Positions 41,260 to 52,670 of a stretch of DNA of 64,000 nucleotides are shown in pieces. Position numbers and translations under genes: made by a program. The stretch is from Gracilaria gracilis (lineage: Eukaryota > Rhodophyta > Florideophyceae > Gracilariales > Gracilariaceae). The stretch lies in contig JARGSG010000035.1 of assembly GCA_030374805.1 (NCBI GenBank), positions 310,001 through 374,000 on the forward strand, in the 5' to 3' direction. A model generated the notes under the pieces. The model made no database searches. It worked only from the letters and a program-made list of their open reading frames with translations, and was not told where the DNA came from. Positions within the stretch are counted from its first letter, which is position 1, and every line of letters begins with the position of its first letter.

Positions 41260-42645
41260 AACGGGCTGGGCGGTGTCAACTTCCAACTGTATCTCGGCGA
41301 ACAGGGAAGTGCATCAGATGAACATGATGCGCGAAGCGTTCTCCGTAAGAATTGTGAGCTGCTTCGTCATCTGCTTCGCTCTCGGAAATCGTGACGAAGT
41401 CAATTCTCGGTTCATTTGATTCCGCAATATGCTTGTACCTTGTGAGTAAAACGTCCATGTGGACGACGCGCATTCGATCTGGTCTGCATCCAAACTGCTC
41501 TTAACATTGCTGCAAACTACCAATAGCACGAACACCTTTTGCGCCCAAAGCATACTCCGACAGATCTATAAATTGAAGTTGTTTACAGGTAGAGAGTCCG
41601 TCAGATATGGTCGCCAATGCGCGCCTAGCCTCATCTTCTGGACGCGAAGCGATTATGTCGGAGACGCCATTGTGCGCGAGCGGATATGCGCTGGCGGCTG
41701 CAAGTCCAAGACTGAAGCCTGGAACTCACTCGAGAACTACTTCTACACATAGCGCAACACGTCTAGCGAGTACAGGGTAAAGGAAACGATCAGTGAAAAC
41801 TACATAGTATGATACTTTACTGTCTTGTACTAGTCATTACCTAAATACATCATTGCAAGTTTAGATTTTTTAGATGAACCCGTAAATCCTTTTTTGTTCG
41901 CACTGTTGAGATATATAAGAAGGTAGAGAGATAGATGTGAGTTCAAAGACAAAGATTGTCAGTCAGGTAGAGAATGTACGACATAAGAAGATTTAACGTA
42001 CGCGTTCTCACTCAGACATCCACCCACATTGTGGCAGACGGTAGAAAGAGTTCGGTTACCACATTTACACTCGTGTGTAACAACATAACCAGTAATGTAA
42101 AGAGGACTGTTTTTCGGCACTTTAGGATTTGCTGTGTGCAGTAATCGCGTTCTGTGTTGAGGTTGTGGATTACGTTGAGTGGGTGGCGTTATGGAAGTGA
42201 GAGTGTGAGTTTCACGTTCGGAAGATGGTTGCATTTTCATTGAGAACACAATGTGCGAAAGACGTGAGATGGGACACAATGTGTGAATGACAATGTGGGG
42301 TGGGGGGTATGGGCACAAATGTTGGTAACTGGTAAACAGGAACAGTAACCATTGAGATCTGCCTTCTTTCTCAAGTTGTTGGCGCTTAGTATAACAAAGT
42401 TACTAAGCGGCGCTTGCAGTGAAGACAAACGGAACATTTTTGCGTTTTCATCCACTTACATAATGGCCGGCGTTTATTGGAACGAGCATGCATATGCGAA
42501 AAGGGTCAGAGGCCGAGTGAACTCTTGAAATGCATGTGTGGCAAAAACACGTCACGTTTTTCTGCTTTTGTCTAAGTTTCTTCAAAACCGCGACAGAGGC
42601 CTGTAACTGACAAAGTTTTCGACTCCAAGGGTGTGACGGAGGGGA
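41260..42645. other. Between hAT and DIRS-like elements
   Basis: About 1.4 kb with no supportable gene. A plus frame at 41459-41752 has no known domain. Part of this stretch must contain the hAT right end. The 42180-42320 segment is GT-rich and low in complexity. Confidence 0.4.
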
Positions 42646-42674
42646 GAAGGAATAAATTTATTCAGGTTGTGTAA

Positions 42675-42832
42675 CACTGCTTTACAGTGGCCAGAACATT
42701 CAAACTTCGTTTGAATCTGTCGGGTAGAGCACTGCTGGCAGATGTGCCTGCTTCTCAAAGAGAGTATCAGTGAGTGCGTGAAGAGTGTTCACAATGATTA
42801 CCCTGAGTAAGGGGTCCAATGAAGCACGGGAG
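42675..42832 (-). repeat. B repeat, outer copy
   Basis: About 155 bases beginning ctttacagtggccagaacat on the plus strand are nearly identical to 43016-43165, differing by a few bases and a 3-4 base indel. Confidence 0.93.
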
Positions 42833-42842
42833 GTAGGAGGGT

Positions 42843-43000
42843 TACAAAAAGCGAATTCCCAGGACAACGGCGAGGACGGAGACGACTGCGACGATAGACG
42901 TAACATTGGAGAAGCGGTCTCAACGGTCGGAGCACCATTATAGCGTCGTCGTCCACCTGCCGTTAATGCCATAAAAATTACATTCTCGTTCCTTCAATTG
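42843..43000 (-). repeat. A repeat, inner copy
   Basis: It shares about 100 bases with 48420-48517 (gacgatagacgtaacattgg is common to both) and the end ctcgttccttcaattgcca. About 40 bases between these two blocks are present here but not in the other copy. Confidence 0.92.
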
Positions 43001-43009
43001 CCATTTTAC

Positions 43010-43165
43010 TTGCACCACTTTACAGTGGCCAGAACATTCAAACTTCGTTTGAATCTGTCGGGTTGAGCACTGCTGGCAGATGTGCCTGCTTCTCAAAGAG
43101 AGTATCAGTGTGCGTGAAGAGTGTTCACAATGATTACCCTGAGTAAGGGGTCCAATGAAGCCCGA
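43010..43165 (-). repeat. B repeat, inner copy
   Basis: This is a direct repeat of 42675-42832. It lies straight after the recombinase gene in the element's own direction. Confidence 0.93.
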
Positions 43166-43342
43166 CCCACAAAAGCAATTTATGAATTGCAAAAGAGTTC
43201 TGCAGCACGATGATGTTAAACGAACATTGTTGAACCATGTAGAATGTATATTCACATTCTCTTTTGTCTCTTTCGAAAGCTTCATGCGCATAATCCAAGA
43301 TCGACCATTCGTTAACTAATGTCTGATTGATGATAACGCTTT

Positions 43343-44359
43343 CTATCTGCAAATAATGGCAATACTTTCTGCGCTTTTGCCGCTTACAAAGTCGTGCAGA
43401 GCACCACCAATACGAGCGGAATGACTCATAATTCGGAATGCGTTGAAACCCAATTTTAAGCAAGCCGACTGCAGTTGCTTTTGGTAAACTGCATAGCTTA
43501 TACTAAAAAGGTGCTCACCAGTCCTACCTTCCTGCTCCTTGCTTTTCTTGTAATACACTAAGAAAATAATGGCCTCGACCTTTTGCATTGAAACAAACTG
43601 ATAAGATCCGGTTTTTGTATCCTTGATGCAAACTCCCGCCGTTTTCGGGAAGTATAACGACAGGCGTGGATCTCCTCGTAGATCCACCATACCCCAAGTC
43701 AGACTTGGGACCTCTCCGGCCCTTAAGTACCCAGCCCATGCAACGATCAAAGCTATGGCAGATTAAATGTTTTTGGTCTGCAGCAAGTACCCTGAAAGAG
43801 CAAAAGTAAATTCTTTGGTTAATGGAGTGGCGGACGTGGAAGTTGTTGAAACATCTCACCCTTTTAGCGCCCTGTTGGAAAGCGCCAGCTGCTTCCTCGA
43901 CTGCGGAACTAAGATATGAATGACGCAGAGCAAGTTGAGCATTCTTTGCCGCGCACCTCGTGTTTCACTGTCAGTGTACGATTCCTCTATATAATATAAG
44001 AGAGCAACATCCAGTTCCTCGATATTTGGTGGCAAGGACTCCAGGTGGTCCTGGAAGGAGACTAGGGCTTGTCCATATCGCTTCTCTGTGGGAGGTTTGA
44101 TGGTTTTTCTGAGAAGAGGGTGTTCATCGATGTATGCTTGGAGAGGGAACAGCAGGTTTGCCAGAGATCTGGGTGTGCATATGCCTGTCACGGTAAGATC
44201 GTTTCTTGCAAGTCTCGAGACCATTACCCGCGTTCCTATGAAGGCGCTGTATCGATTCCTTGCGCGACCTTTAGAGATCGGCCGAATGGCAGGCCCTGCT
44301 TCTTCGCGCGCCCCACAGGCCTGGGCCTCTTGCATTTGCCTTCTCGCTCGGAGTCGCAA
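43343..44359 (-). mobile_element. Tyrosine recombinase part of the DIRS-like element
   Basis: The catalytic half shows the family marks: an Arg in AGYLRAGEVPSLTWGMVDL and the H-x-x-R box in IMSHSARIGGALHDF. The preceding half (44359-43856) is the helical core-binding domain (TIKPPTEKRYGQALVSFQDH). Such enzymes insert the circular DNA copy without target duplication. The gene is part of the fossil and not open as one frame. Confidence 0.85.
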
Positions 44360-44440
44360 CTATATCTGCGACGCTTTAGGAATTTCGCTCGCCATCACTG
44401 CGCCGGTAGCCTTTGAGTGGCTCATGGAAGTGTATTTAGT

Positions 44441-46230
44441 TCATGAAAGTGCGTGAGGGGGATCTGCCGGGTTGACTTGGGAGGGTATGTGGAAGAACTG
44501 GGGTATAAGGTCATGTGCGAGCGAAATGGCAACAAAGCGTCCGCACGGCAGGGCCAGATCTTTGCTTGATGATCTTCCTTTCTTTAGCGCTTGAATTGTC
44601 ACAAGTGAGTCCGAAAAAATCACCACCTTTCTGTTGACCTGGCCCCTCAATGCTAGCCACTCTAGCCCTAGATAAGCTGTTGTCGCTTCCAGCGCGTTTA
44701 TGTGGCTTTTGCGACGCCACCGGTGAACGAATGCAGTCGTCCACGGTTTGCTTCTGACAAAAACCTTGATGACGGCTGCTCTTTTTTTGGTGTCCGGTAT
44801 GGAAGCTTGGGTTACGAATTTCTGAATATCGGAGTCATCGAGCTCGGTGCAAACAAGGGCACCAGAATCCGGGGAGGCGTCGAAGCACAGAACTATGTTA
44901 GAGAATTGCTTTCCCAAGTCTACTACTGCGAGAGGCAGTAGGCCTGACAGCCTGTTAGGCTCGTCAACGGCACGGGTTCGCAGTACTTCCGAAGGGTTTC
45001 CGGAGCTGTCGTCGTGTATATATCGATATGTGTTGAGCAGCACCGAGATGAGTGGTCGTTTGCCAAGGGCGCACCAAATAATCCTCCCTGTTAGTGATTC
45101 GATCTTGGTGATGTCCGTCTCTGCTGTTGGACTGAGATCCAACGCCTGCCGTATAGCTTGAAGTGTTTTGGTAGGGTCGGGATAGGCGATGCGATTGGCG
45201 AGATCGATCTTCCATCCAATGAATGGGATTACTGTATGGACAAGCTCTCGTATCGGACAGGACTTGGAGCCCTTGATGGGGAGGCCATAGTTTTCGAGCT
45301 TATTGTAACACAGTCTTTGGATTTGTCCAGTCATGGAGGATAAAATTGATGTCGTCAATGTTATGCAGGCATAGCGCATCTCCTGCTTTCTGGTGTACGG
45401 AGATGGTGTCCTTTGAGAAACACAAAAGGCGCGGGGAAGGTCTTGGGCAATGGGGGTGTTTTGTGAACAACCAGAAGCTCCATTGGATTATCCTTTGCAG
45501 CTTTGTGGGCAATGTGCACTGCCCACTTATAGCCCATTGACAGTGTTTTCTGGAGTGGACGAAGAAGTGGGTTGGAGTTGGGAGCGAAGTCAAGTTCCTT
45601 GCGAACTTTTTCCGCAAGCTCTAGGGGAGGGGCCGATAATGGTAGCTTCTCGAGAGGGAAGATCTTGGCCATATCCAGGGGGAGCGGAATGTTGTGGAAC
45701 ATGTTCTCAATGTCAAGGTAGAAGGACGAGAGCGCTCCGGGTTCCGGAATGTACTCGGAAAACACGTCCGGGCAGAGGAGGTAGGCGTAAGGCGGGCCTG
45801 GGAGAATGTTGTTTTGCTACTTGGGCCAACTGATAAGTCTGTCCCTTTGTTCGTTCTTTTTGACAGAGAAGGAGTACATGGTTATTCGATCTGCAATTTG
45901 CCGGTATATGTCGCTCTCCTCCTTAACAATCGACCAGGAGAGCATGTTCGCGTCGTGAGCCTTGAGCAGAAGATTCGCGTACTGGACTTGCGAGCCGAGA
46001 ACTTTAGGGGCTGATGTGGGCGATAAGGGCGCGGTCTTCGATTGACAGAGGTTTTGGAAGTTTCTCCAAGAGAAGAGTGCATCAGAGTCGGGTTGCAGTA
46101 GTTCTATTTGGGGGATGCCCTTTCTGGATATGTTGTTCTTTGGCAAGTCAATTCGCGTTGCGTTCAGCGCGGTGAACTTGCCTCTGCCGAGAACTTGGCC
46201 TTCATTGCTCTTCATATATTCGTCGAACAC
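44441..46230 (-). mobile_element. Reverse transcriptase and RNase H part of the DIRS-like element
   Basis: The frame at 45379-44441 carries the RNase H fold in DIRS style: VIPFIGWKIDLANRIAYP as the linker, NIVLCFDASPDSGALVC as the first acidic strand, HINALEATTAYLGLEWLAL and KVVIFSDSLVTIQALKKG as the others. Upstream frames (45765-45361 and 46230-45817) carry the reverse transcriptase (SSFYLDIENMFHNIPLPLD). The region is broken. Confidence 0.8.
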
Positions 46231-46984
46231 AGACTTCTATTCAGGACCCAGATCCTCAGATGTGGTGACTATGTGTGGCGGTTTAGGAATGCAGCCATGA
46301 TCGCCGCCGTGGGTGTTGGTTGCGAGGCACTGCAGCCATAGGGTTGATCTTGACTTGATAGATGTCACCGCCTGCTGAGTGTGGTAGTTTTGCGTTGAGA
46401 AGTTGCTTTGGCTTTGGATTGGTCCGAGGTACAAGTGATTCAGAGCAGTTATAATGTTTCCGAGAACGGAATGGTCTGGGAAGGCCGGGGAGATTGGCAG
46501 AGGGAATGTTCTGGGCCTAGTTCGTGTTATCTGTGTCTTTCCATCTGTTTGGGTGAGGGAATATGACCCCGTCGGTGAGTTGCGTTCTGGTTGTTGCCTC
46601 TACTTCTCGAGGAGCGGAACGCTGTCATGGTTTTCACCTCGGCTCCAAATTGGCGATTGAGACGACTCTTCAACTCTGGGATTAGATTTTGTGCAGACGG
46701 GTAGATTTCCAGGATTGGTATCGCCACTCTCCAAGCCTGAGCTCCAGTGGGATTTCGTAGCCGGATTGAGGACTCTACAAATATTATTGCGTACAGCCTT
46801 CTCAAGGCGACCTCCATCCACTCTCAGGTCTCGAGAGCTGATTTCATCGTGTCGAATTTGAGAAGGGAGAGGTGAAGGATTCGCACGAGTGTGCAGGCCT
46901 CGGCCTCTGAGGCCATAACTTCTCCGTTTGCTCCTCGAGACCACTCCATTCCTGCAACGGCTTGCTCGAGGTTGACTCTTTTTC

Positions 46985-47722
46985 TTACGAGTGATAGCAA
47001 GATTGTCCCTCCCAACAATTCGTTGACGGTGATTGTTGGGAGGTACAGCCCTTTCCCGGGTAGGGGCCAAGGTTTACTGGTCTGTTGGAGGTATCCTTCC
47101 CTTGCTCGTCTATAATAGAGACCCCACCGACTGTAATACGTCGCTTCTTGTTCGGTTTTTCATAAGCAGGGTTGAAGAAATAGTCCGGTGAGGGTAGGTT
47201 ATCGAGAGGGTTTGCGAGCGACGGTACGCTTTGAGCCGCGGCGGGATTGGATAAGATTGGGGGTGGGGCGTCGGCAACTGGCTGGACTTGATTCGATTTG
47301 GAGGCTGCGTTTTCGACAGCATATAACTTCCACTTCATCACACTCAACATGAGGTTCTTTGGATCCTCGGTGACTTCATATTTAGGAAGAGTGATGTCAT
47401 GCTGTTTGCTTTTCTCCATCATTTGCAGGAGTTTAGCAGGGTTGGAGTGGGCAAGGGAGGACAACTCTTCAAGCCTGAGCTCGATGATTGCGGTTAGACA
47501 TTGTTGCCCGTTCATGTGGGATGAGTTTTGCTGAAGGGCATTTTGAATGGCAAGAAAAGCCACAAGCTTTTCACTGCGTGAGGCGGTTGGACCTAGATCT
47601 GAGGTTGCGGATTGTGGAGCAGCGTTAAATATGCCTTGCAGTTGAGAGTCGTTTAGGCTCGTCATGGCAACAAAACTTTGCGGGTGGAGGTTTTGGATGG
47701 TTACTGCGGCCAGGCCTGACAT
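46985..47722 (-). mobile_element. Gag-like part of the DIRS-like element
   Basis: The open frame of about 245 residues begins MSGLAAVTIQNLHPQSFVAM, directly upstream (in element order) of the polymerase. It is Gln/Ser/Asn-rich with a helical middle (NGQQCLTAIIELRLEELSSL) and a basic patch (YEKPNKKRRITVGG). No zinc knuckle is seen in this frame. The assignment rests mainly on position. Confidence 0.6.
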
Positions 47723-48419
47723 CGTTGGGCTTTTGAAGTTTTAAATAGGCTTACCTAGCACCAACCTGTTTCGAGGGTGTATTGTGGATGGCTTGCCCTT
47801 GGAAAGGTGCGAGCTTCTTGATGTGCCTTTGGAATCCACCTCAGAGAAGGCAGTAAATGCTTTTTCTGGGTCTATAGATTTGCGGTTTAGAAGACCCGTG
47901 GGAGTTTGTGTCGCTGTAGAGCGTGTTTTGGGCTACTACGTGCTTTTGGGTTGCGAGCGATTGAATTGCGCTTGTGTCTTTTGGGGAGATGGGGGAACAA
48001 GCGTTTAGGGAAGCAAGGGTTGGCGGCTCGTCTGGCTCAGATATGGGTGATTTGCAGGTGGGGCTCTGGTGTCTATGGAGTTTTTGAGAGATTGTTTTGG
48101 GAGTGGTACGTCTGCCTAGAAATGCGTGGAAGGCCGGCCTATGCTGCTTACTAGTCGCGTGGTAGCGTGCGCGGTATGCGTAGATCAATTAAGGGTAAGG
48201 CAATCTGCAAAACTGCAGGTGGTTTAAGATGCAGAATTTGCTGTTTGGGGCAGAAAGTGGAGATCGGTAGCTTAGATGGAAGCAGCGGAGGGGTCAGAGA
48301 AGCTAGAAAGCACGTTTACGGGCAGCAATGGCGTTCGGAGCGATTTTGCTTGTTGCTAGCGATAATCGAGAGTGGGCGAGGAGAATGAAGTCGGCGGCGT
48401 CGGCGGCACCGGTTACGTA

Positions 48420-48541
48420 GTACAAAAAGCGAGTTCCCAGGTCAACGGCGAGGACGGAGACTACGGCGACGATAGACGTAACATTGGAGAAGCGGTCTAA
48501 ACGGTCGGAGCACCATTATAGCTCTCGTTCCTTCAATTGCC
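48420..48541 (-). repeat. A repeat, outer (5') copy
   Basis: It matches the inner A repeat in direct orientation and marks the upstream end of the element. Its edge is ccttcaattgcca. Confidence 0.92.
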
Positions 48542-49396
48542 AGGACGGGGGGACACAAACACAAAGCAAAGGGAACACAACAAAAAGTGCTCTCGAGAGT
48601 ACCATCCCAACACGCTGTGTAGCCGTAGCGGGCAAGAGTCCGTAGTAAACAACCAAACTGTGCAAAGTGTCGACGAAGAAGCTGAAACGTGTAGCAATCG
48701 TAAGCCACAGCACAACCAAAACTATAAATCTAGTGCCGGCGAAAACTGACACGAAACGACGACACAGAAGCAGACGCTCCCTCTCGCAGGACCAAACGTG
48801 GATCACTTAGGGGCAAGCGATACCTCTAAAGCAGAAGCAAAAGACAGATTCAAGAAAGGGGTAGTGCTTTTCAGGCTCTTGCCAAAAGCGGGCGGGAGAC
48901 CAAGCCGCAAAAGAAAGAAAGATTAAAGGAGGGAGGAAACTACAGGGGGAAGCAAGACAGAGTTTGCTGTGAAGGAATGTGGGGAAGCGTTTCGGAAGGG
49001 AAAGTGGTCTGGCCGGAGTTGGTCGAGATGCGACCGCTTCGCCCCTTTCATACGCAATCAAATTTTTCAGATTAGACTCTAAACGCATTTCCACCTACAA
49101 TAACCAATAGGATCCTGACTTTTGCAACATCTCCTCCGTCTCTGCCACTCACCGCAGTGGGAGTGGCGCTTAAGTAGACAGAGAAGTCGGAAAGGACCAT
49201 GCGGTGCACTCCCGTGCACCATCCGTAGAAAACTAAAATATCCAAAAAAATATCCAAGTAGAAAAACGTGTAGACTGACACACTGTGTACCACACGTGTA
49301 CCACACACGCTGCGCAGAAACGCGTGTCACACACTCCCAAACCTAGCGGGAGCAACACCGAGCGACCAAGAAAGGAGAAATGGGGACATTTCCAAA
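48542..49396. other. Between the DIRS-like and Ty3-like elements
   Basis: No gene is supportable. Frames such as 48806-48516 (minus) are hydrophobic but without a family. This stretch should contain the 3' end of the Ty3-like element, yet I could not match a long terminal repeat by eye. Confidence 0.4.
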
Positions 49397-50011
49397 TTAC
49401 TGCAATGATGTCTCAAACATGAACGGTACATCCATTCCATCCAAATCCGGGGTAAACCTCAATCGACGACGAAGGTTACCCTGTTGGCGGTTCATGTGGG
49501 TCTGCGTTTCCTCGAGGTACAACTGATCGTCCGGCAAATGCCCGTATCTTCCCACTGCAAAGTGGTAGATATACGTTGCAAAGTCCGTCCATACATCGCT
49601 GTTGATAACGAGGTAAACATCCGAGATGAGCGTCCTGAGAAAATTGGCGGCGCGAGGACCGACAAACGGCCCTCTAATGCTGAAAAATGCGAGGCAAACA
49701 TGCATTATGTTCCACACGACGTACTCCTTCTGAGCCAATGTGATTCTCAGCGGTGAGAGCCAATTCTCTATGGGCCTACCAGCGAGGACGCATCGGCACA
49801 AAGTGAAATCCGATACCAGCCTATTGAAGTTGACCCGTATCGGTAATACGGTGAGGTTCTGTTCTAGGCTTGGAGGGCCCTCTCCCTGACCTGCGGGACC
49901 AGTGATGGTCAGTACGAGATCATCCCGAAGATGGGCCGGTTTCCTGCGATACAGCTTCAGGCGCCTTGCATGAATTGGCTTCCGAATGTGATGCTGGCTT
50001 CCAGAAATCAA
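49397..50011 (-). mobile_element. Integrase tail plus an unexplained extra module
   Basis: The first 25 residues (HHIRKPIHARRLKLYRRKP) look like the end of an integrase C-terminal domain. Another 160 or so residues follow in one open frame without any family I recognise: VRVNFNRLVSDFTLCRCVLA, SPLRITLAQKEYVVWNIMHV, FLRTLISDVYLVINSD and FATYIYHFAVGRYGHLPDDQ. It is mostly helical and has no membrane span or chromodomain. Confidence 0.6.
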
Positions 50012-50056
50012 AGTATAGCGGGGATGGTCCGCGCGAATGATCTTGCACAGGCCGTA

Positions 50057-50847
50057 CTAATTCGACTGCAACCGGGGCCACTTCACACTGGGATTCAGCG
50101 CCTTTTCTCGAACCACAAGAACTTCATCTCCGACACTGAAGCGATGACCATACCGAGAATCGTCGCGATGGTCGGGCTGCTTTGCTATGCGCAAGGCACG
50201 CCCAGTGGAACCCACCATTAACTCATGAAGATGATTGTTCACGGTAGCTTCCTCCATCAGAGCCGAAACATCCATTGCGTGCATCCTGGAGCACGTCCCG
50301 AACAGTAGTTCAAATGGAGAATATCTCACACTCATCCGGCGGCGTCGGTATCCATAAAGCACCCTCTGTAGGGTGACATCCCAATCCATCTCACTGTCGG
50401 CAACTATCTTGCTTATCGCGTGCTTGATAGTACCAACCATATGTTCGGCCCGGCCGTTGGACATTGGTGCCTAAGCTAGAACCGGTCTCCAACGAATGCC
50501 ATTCTGGTTCATGCACGATTGAACTGCACCTGCCATGAATTCAGTGGCATTGTCTGAAACGATGGTCCGTGGGAGATTGGAAGATGCGACGATCTCCCTT
50601 CGCACAAAGTCCAGGATGACAGATGCGGTGGAACTCTTCGCAGCCAAAGCAATCGGCCAACCCATGAGATGCTCGACCCCGATGAGCAGGAAGCGCTTCC
50701 CGCCCGAAGGGGGCCGGCAAAGTCTACGGAGAACGTGTGGAAGAGTCCAGTGGGAGGAGCACGCTGTCCTGGCCTATACTTCAGCAAAGGTGCCAACAAC
50801 TGACAGCCATCGCAACTGCGGACGTAGTCCACAATCTCGGGGAACAT
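50057..50847 (-). mobile_element. Integrase core of the Ty3-type element
   Basis: Two open stretches give the zinc-linker region (EIVDYVRSCDGCQLLAPLLK), the DDE core (TIVSDNATEFMAGAVQSCMN) and the glutamate region (MSNGRAEHMVGTIKHAISKI), followed by VRYSPFELLFGTCSRM and the start of the C-terminal domain. The gene is part of the fossil. Confidence 0.88.
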
Positions 50848-50853
50848 GGTAGG

Positions 50854-52575
50854 TCACCAGTAACGGTCTCGCATGAAGTCCTTGGTAGCCTCGAGGTCCC
50901 AATGACCAACTTCGTCGTAGAAACTGCGCAACAGATTGAGTCTATCCTGTATAGCGGGAACCAGAACCAAGCCCGACTTCGTGCGGCGGTATAGTTCTCC
51001 ATCCCACGGAAGAAACTTATGCGCATTTCTCTTGATCGCAAGGAGGATCTTGGCGTCATGCTCGTCCATAGGAAGCCCACAAAGGTATCGCCCTATATTA
51101 GCGTAATATGGCTCGAGACCACCGAAAGAATCCTCTGACGTGACTGACACTTGGCATGCAATACCGTGCTCCGAGTCTTCTGGCTTTGTGAACCGGGAGA
51201 GGTAGTCGGGAGCAAAATTGCCAGTCCCAGAACGGTACAAGATCTCGAATTCGTACTCCGCGAAAAGATCCAACCATCGAGCGAGGCGTCCATGGACGTC
51301 CTTCTTCTGGAAAGAATACCCCAGGGCCTGATGATCCGTCACCAACTGGAATGGATTCGATCCAAGAAGGTAGGTGCGAAACTTCTTCAAGGCAAATACG
51401 ACTGCCAAGGCCTCCTTCTCGCATACCGAGTAGTTCTGCTCAGACTTGTTCATAGTCCTGCTTGCGTACTGGACCGGGTGGAACATTCCGTCTTTCTTCT
51501 TTTGAGCCAGGACAACCCCCAAAGACCGAGTGGAGGCATCTGTGTCAACACGAAAAGGGGCATCAAAGTCCGGGAAAGCGAGAACCGGGGGGGAAAGAAG
51601 CTTCTTCTTCAACTCCTCAAACGCTTCTCTCATCTCGGGGGTGAACTCCAGCCTCTTTTTGCCTGTGGTGGCGGCGTGAAGGGGCGCTGAGGTCTGTGAA
51701 AACCCTTTGATGAAGCGCCTGTAGTAGCTCGCAAGGCCCAGGAAACTTCTAAGCTCAGTGGCCGCCGTAGGTAGAGGGACATCCCGAATCGCTTCAATCT
51801 TCTTCATGCCCACGGACACTCCACCAGCCTCGATGACGTGCCCGAGAACGTGAATCTTGGGCTGGGCGAAGACGCATTTGCTGATCTTCAGCTTCAGCCC
51901 ATGCGAGGCGATGAGCTTCAGCACTTCCGACACATGATGGACATGCTCCTCCATAGTCTTCGAGAATATGACCACATCGCCAATGTACACACGGGCAAAT
52001 GCAATGCGACCGAGAATAGAGTCCGTCAACCTTTGAAAAGTCGATGGGGCATTCATCAGGCCAAATGGCATGACCTCAAACTGGAAGGTCCCTTGCCGAC
52101 AAACGAAAGTGGTCATTTCTTTGCAATAGGGAGACATTCCGATCTGCCAGTATCCGGAGAACAAATTCAGCGTCGTGAAGAACGAACAACCGCCAAGGTC
52201 ATTGAAGATCTGATCCATGTAGGGGAGTGGCCAACGATCTGGTTTCATGATCTGATTCAAGGCTCTGTAGTAGACGCAGAACCTTGGTTTTTCATCATTC
52301 TTCGTGGCGATGACCACGGGGAAGGACCAGGCGGACGAGCATGGACGCACAATCCCAGCAGCGAGCATCTTGTCAACCTCCTTTCGGACCACCTCGTCAT
52401 GCTTTGGTGGTAGTCGAAGAAGATGTGATCGGATTGGAGTAGTTGTCGGTAATCTCGAAGTCGTGCAATACGGGCACATCAGAAGCCCGGAGGTCATAGA
52501 GAGACCACGCCACAATGTCTGTGACACAGAGAATTGACAAAAGCTTCCCCAGGCAAAACTTTCCGTCATTGACAT
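50854..52575 (-). mobile_element. Reverse transcriptase-RNase H of the Ty3-type element
   Basis: The frame carries the usual blocks: VRKEVDKMLAAGIVRPCSSA, PLPYMDQIFNDLGGCSFFTT, VMPFGLMNAPSTFQRL, LRSFLGLASYYRRFIKGFS, then RNase H (FRVDTDASTRSLGVVLAQKK, YSVCEKEALAVVFALKKFR, LVTDHQAL). The start of the integrase zinc-binding region follows (LLRSFYDEVGHWDLEATKDF). Confidence 0.93.
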
Positions 52576-52670
52576 CTCAATATATTTTCAGCATGTCAGG
52601 CTTTTTTCTTAAATGTTCAAGGCAATTTCAACGAATCAATTTTTTGAACAACAATTAAGTCACTATATCT

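Larger units (their letters stand above)
42650..48541 (-). mobile_element. DIRS-order (tyrosine recombinase) retrotransposon with split direct repeats
   Basis: Read on the minus strand the parts come in order: a repeat (A), gag-like protein, reverse transcriptase, RNase H, tyrosine recombinase, then repeats B-A-B. The A copies lie at 48420-48541 and about 42843-43000, and the B copies at 43010-43165 and 42675-42832. All are in direct orientation, the A1-ORFs-B1-A2-B2 layout known for PAT/Ngaro-type members, not the inverted ends of classical DIRS1. There are no integrase or LTRs, as expected for the order. The coding part is broken in several places (roughly four to six), while the B copies differ little, so the insertion seems moderately recent. 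Confidence 0.85.
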
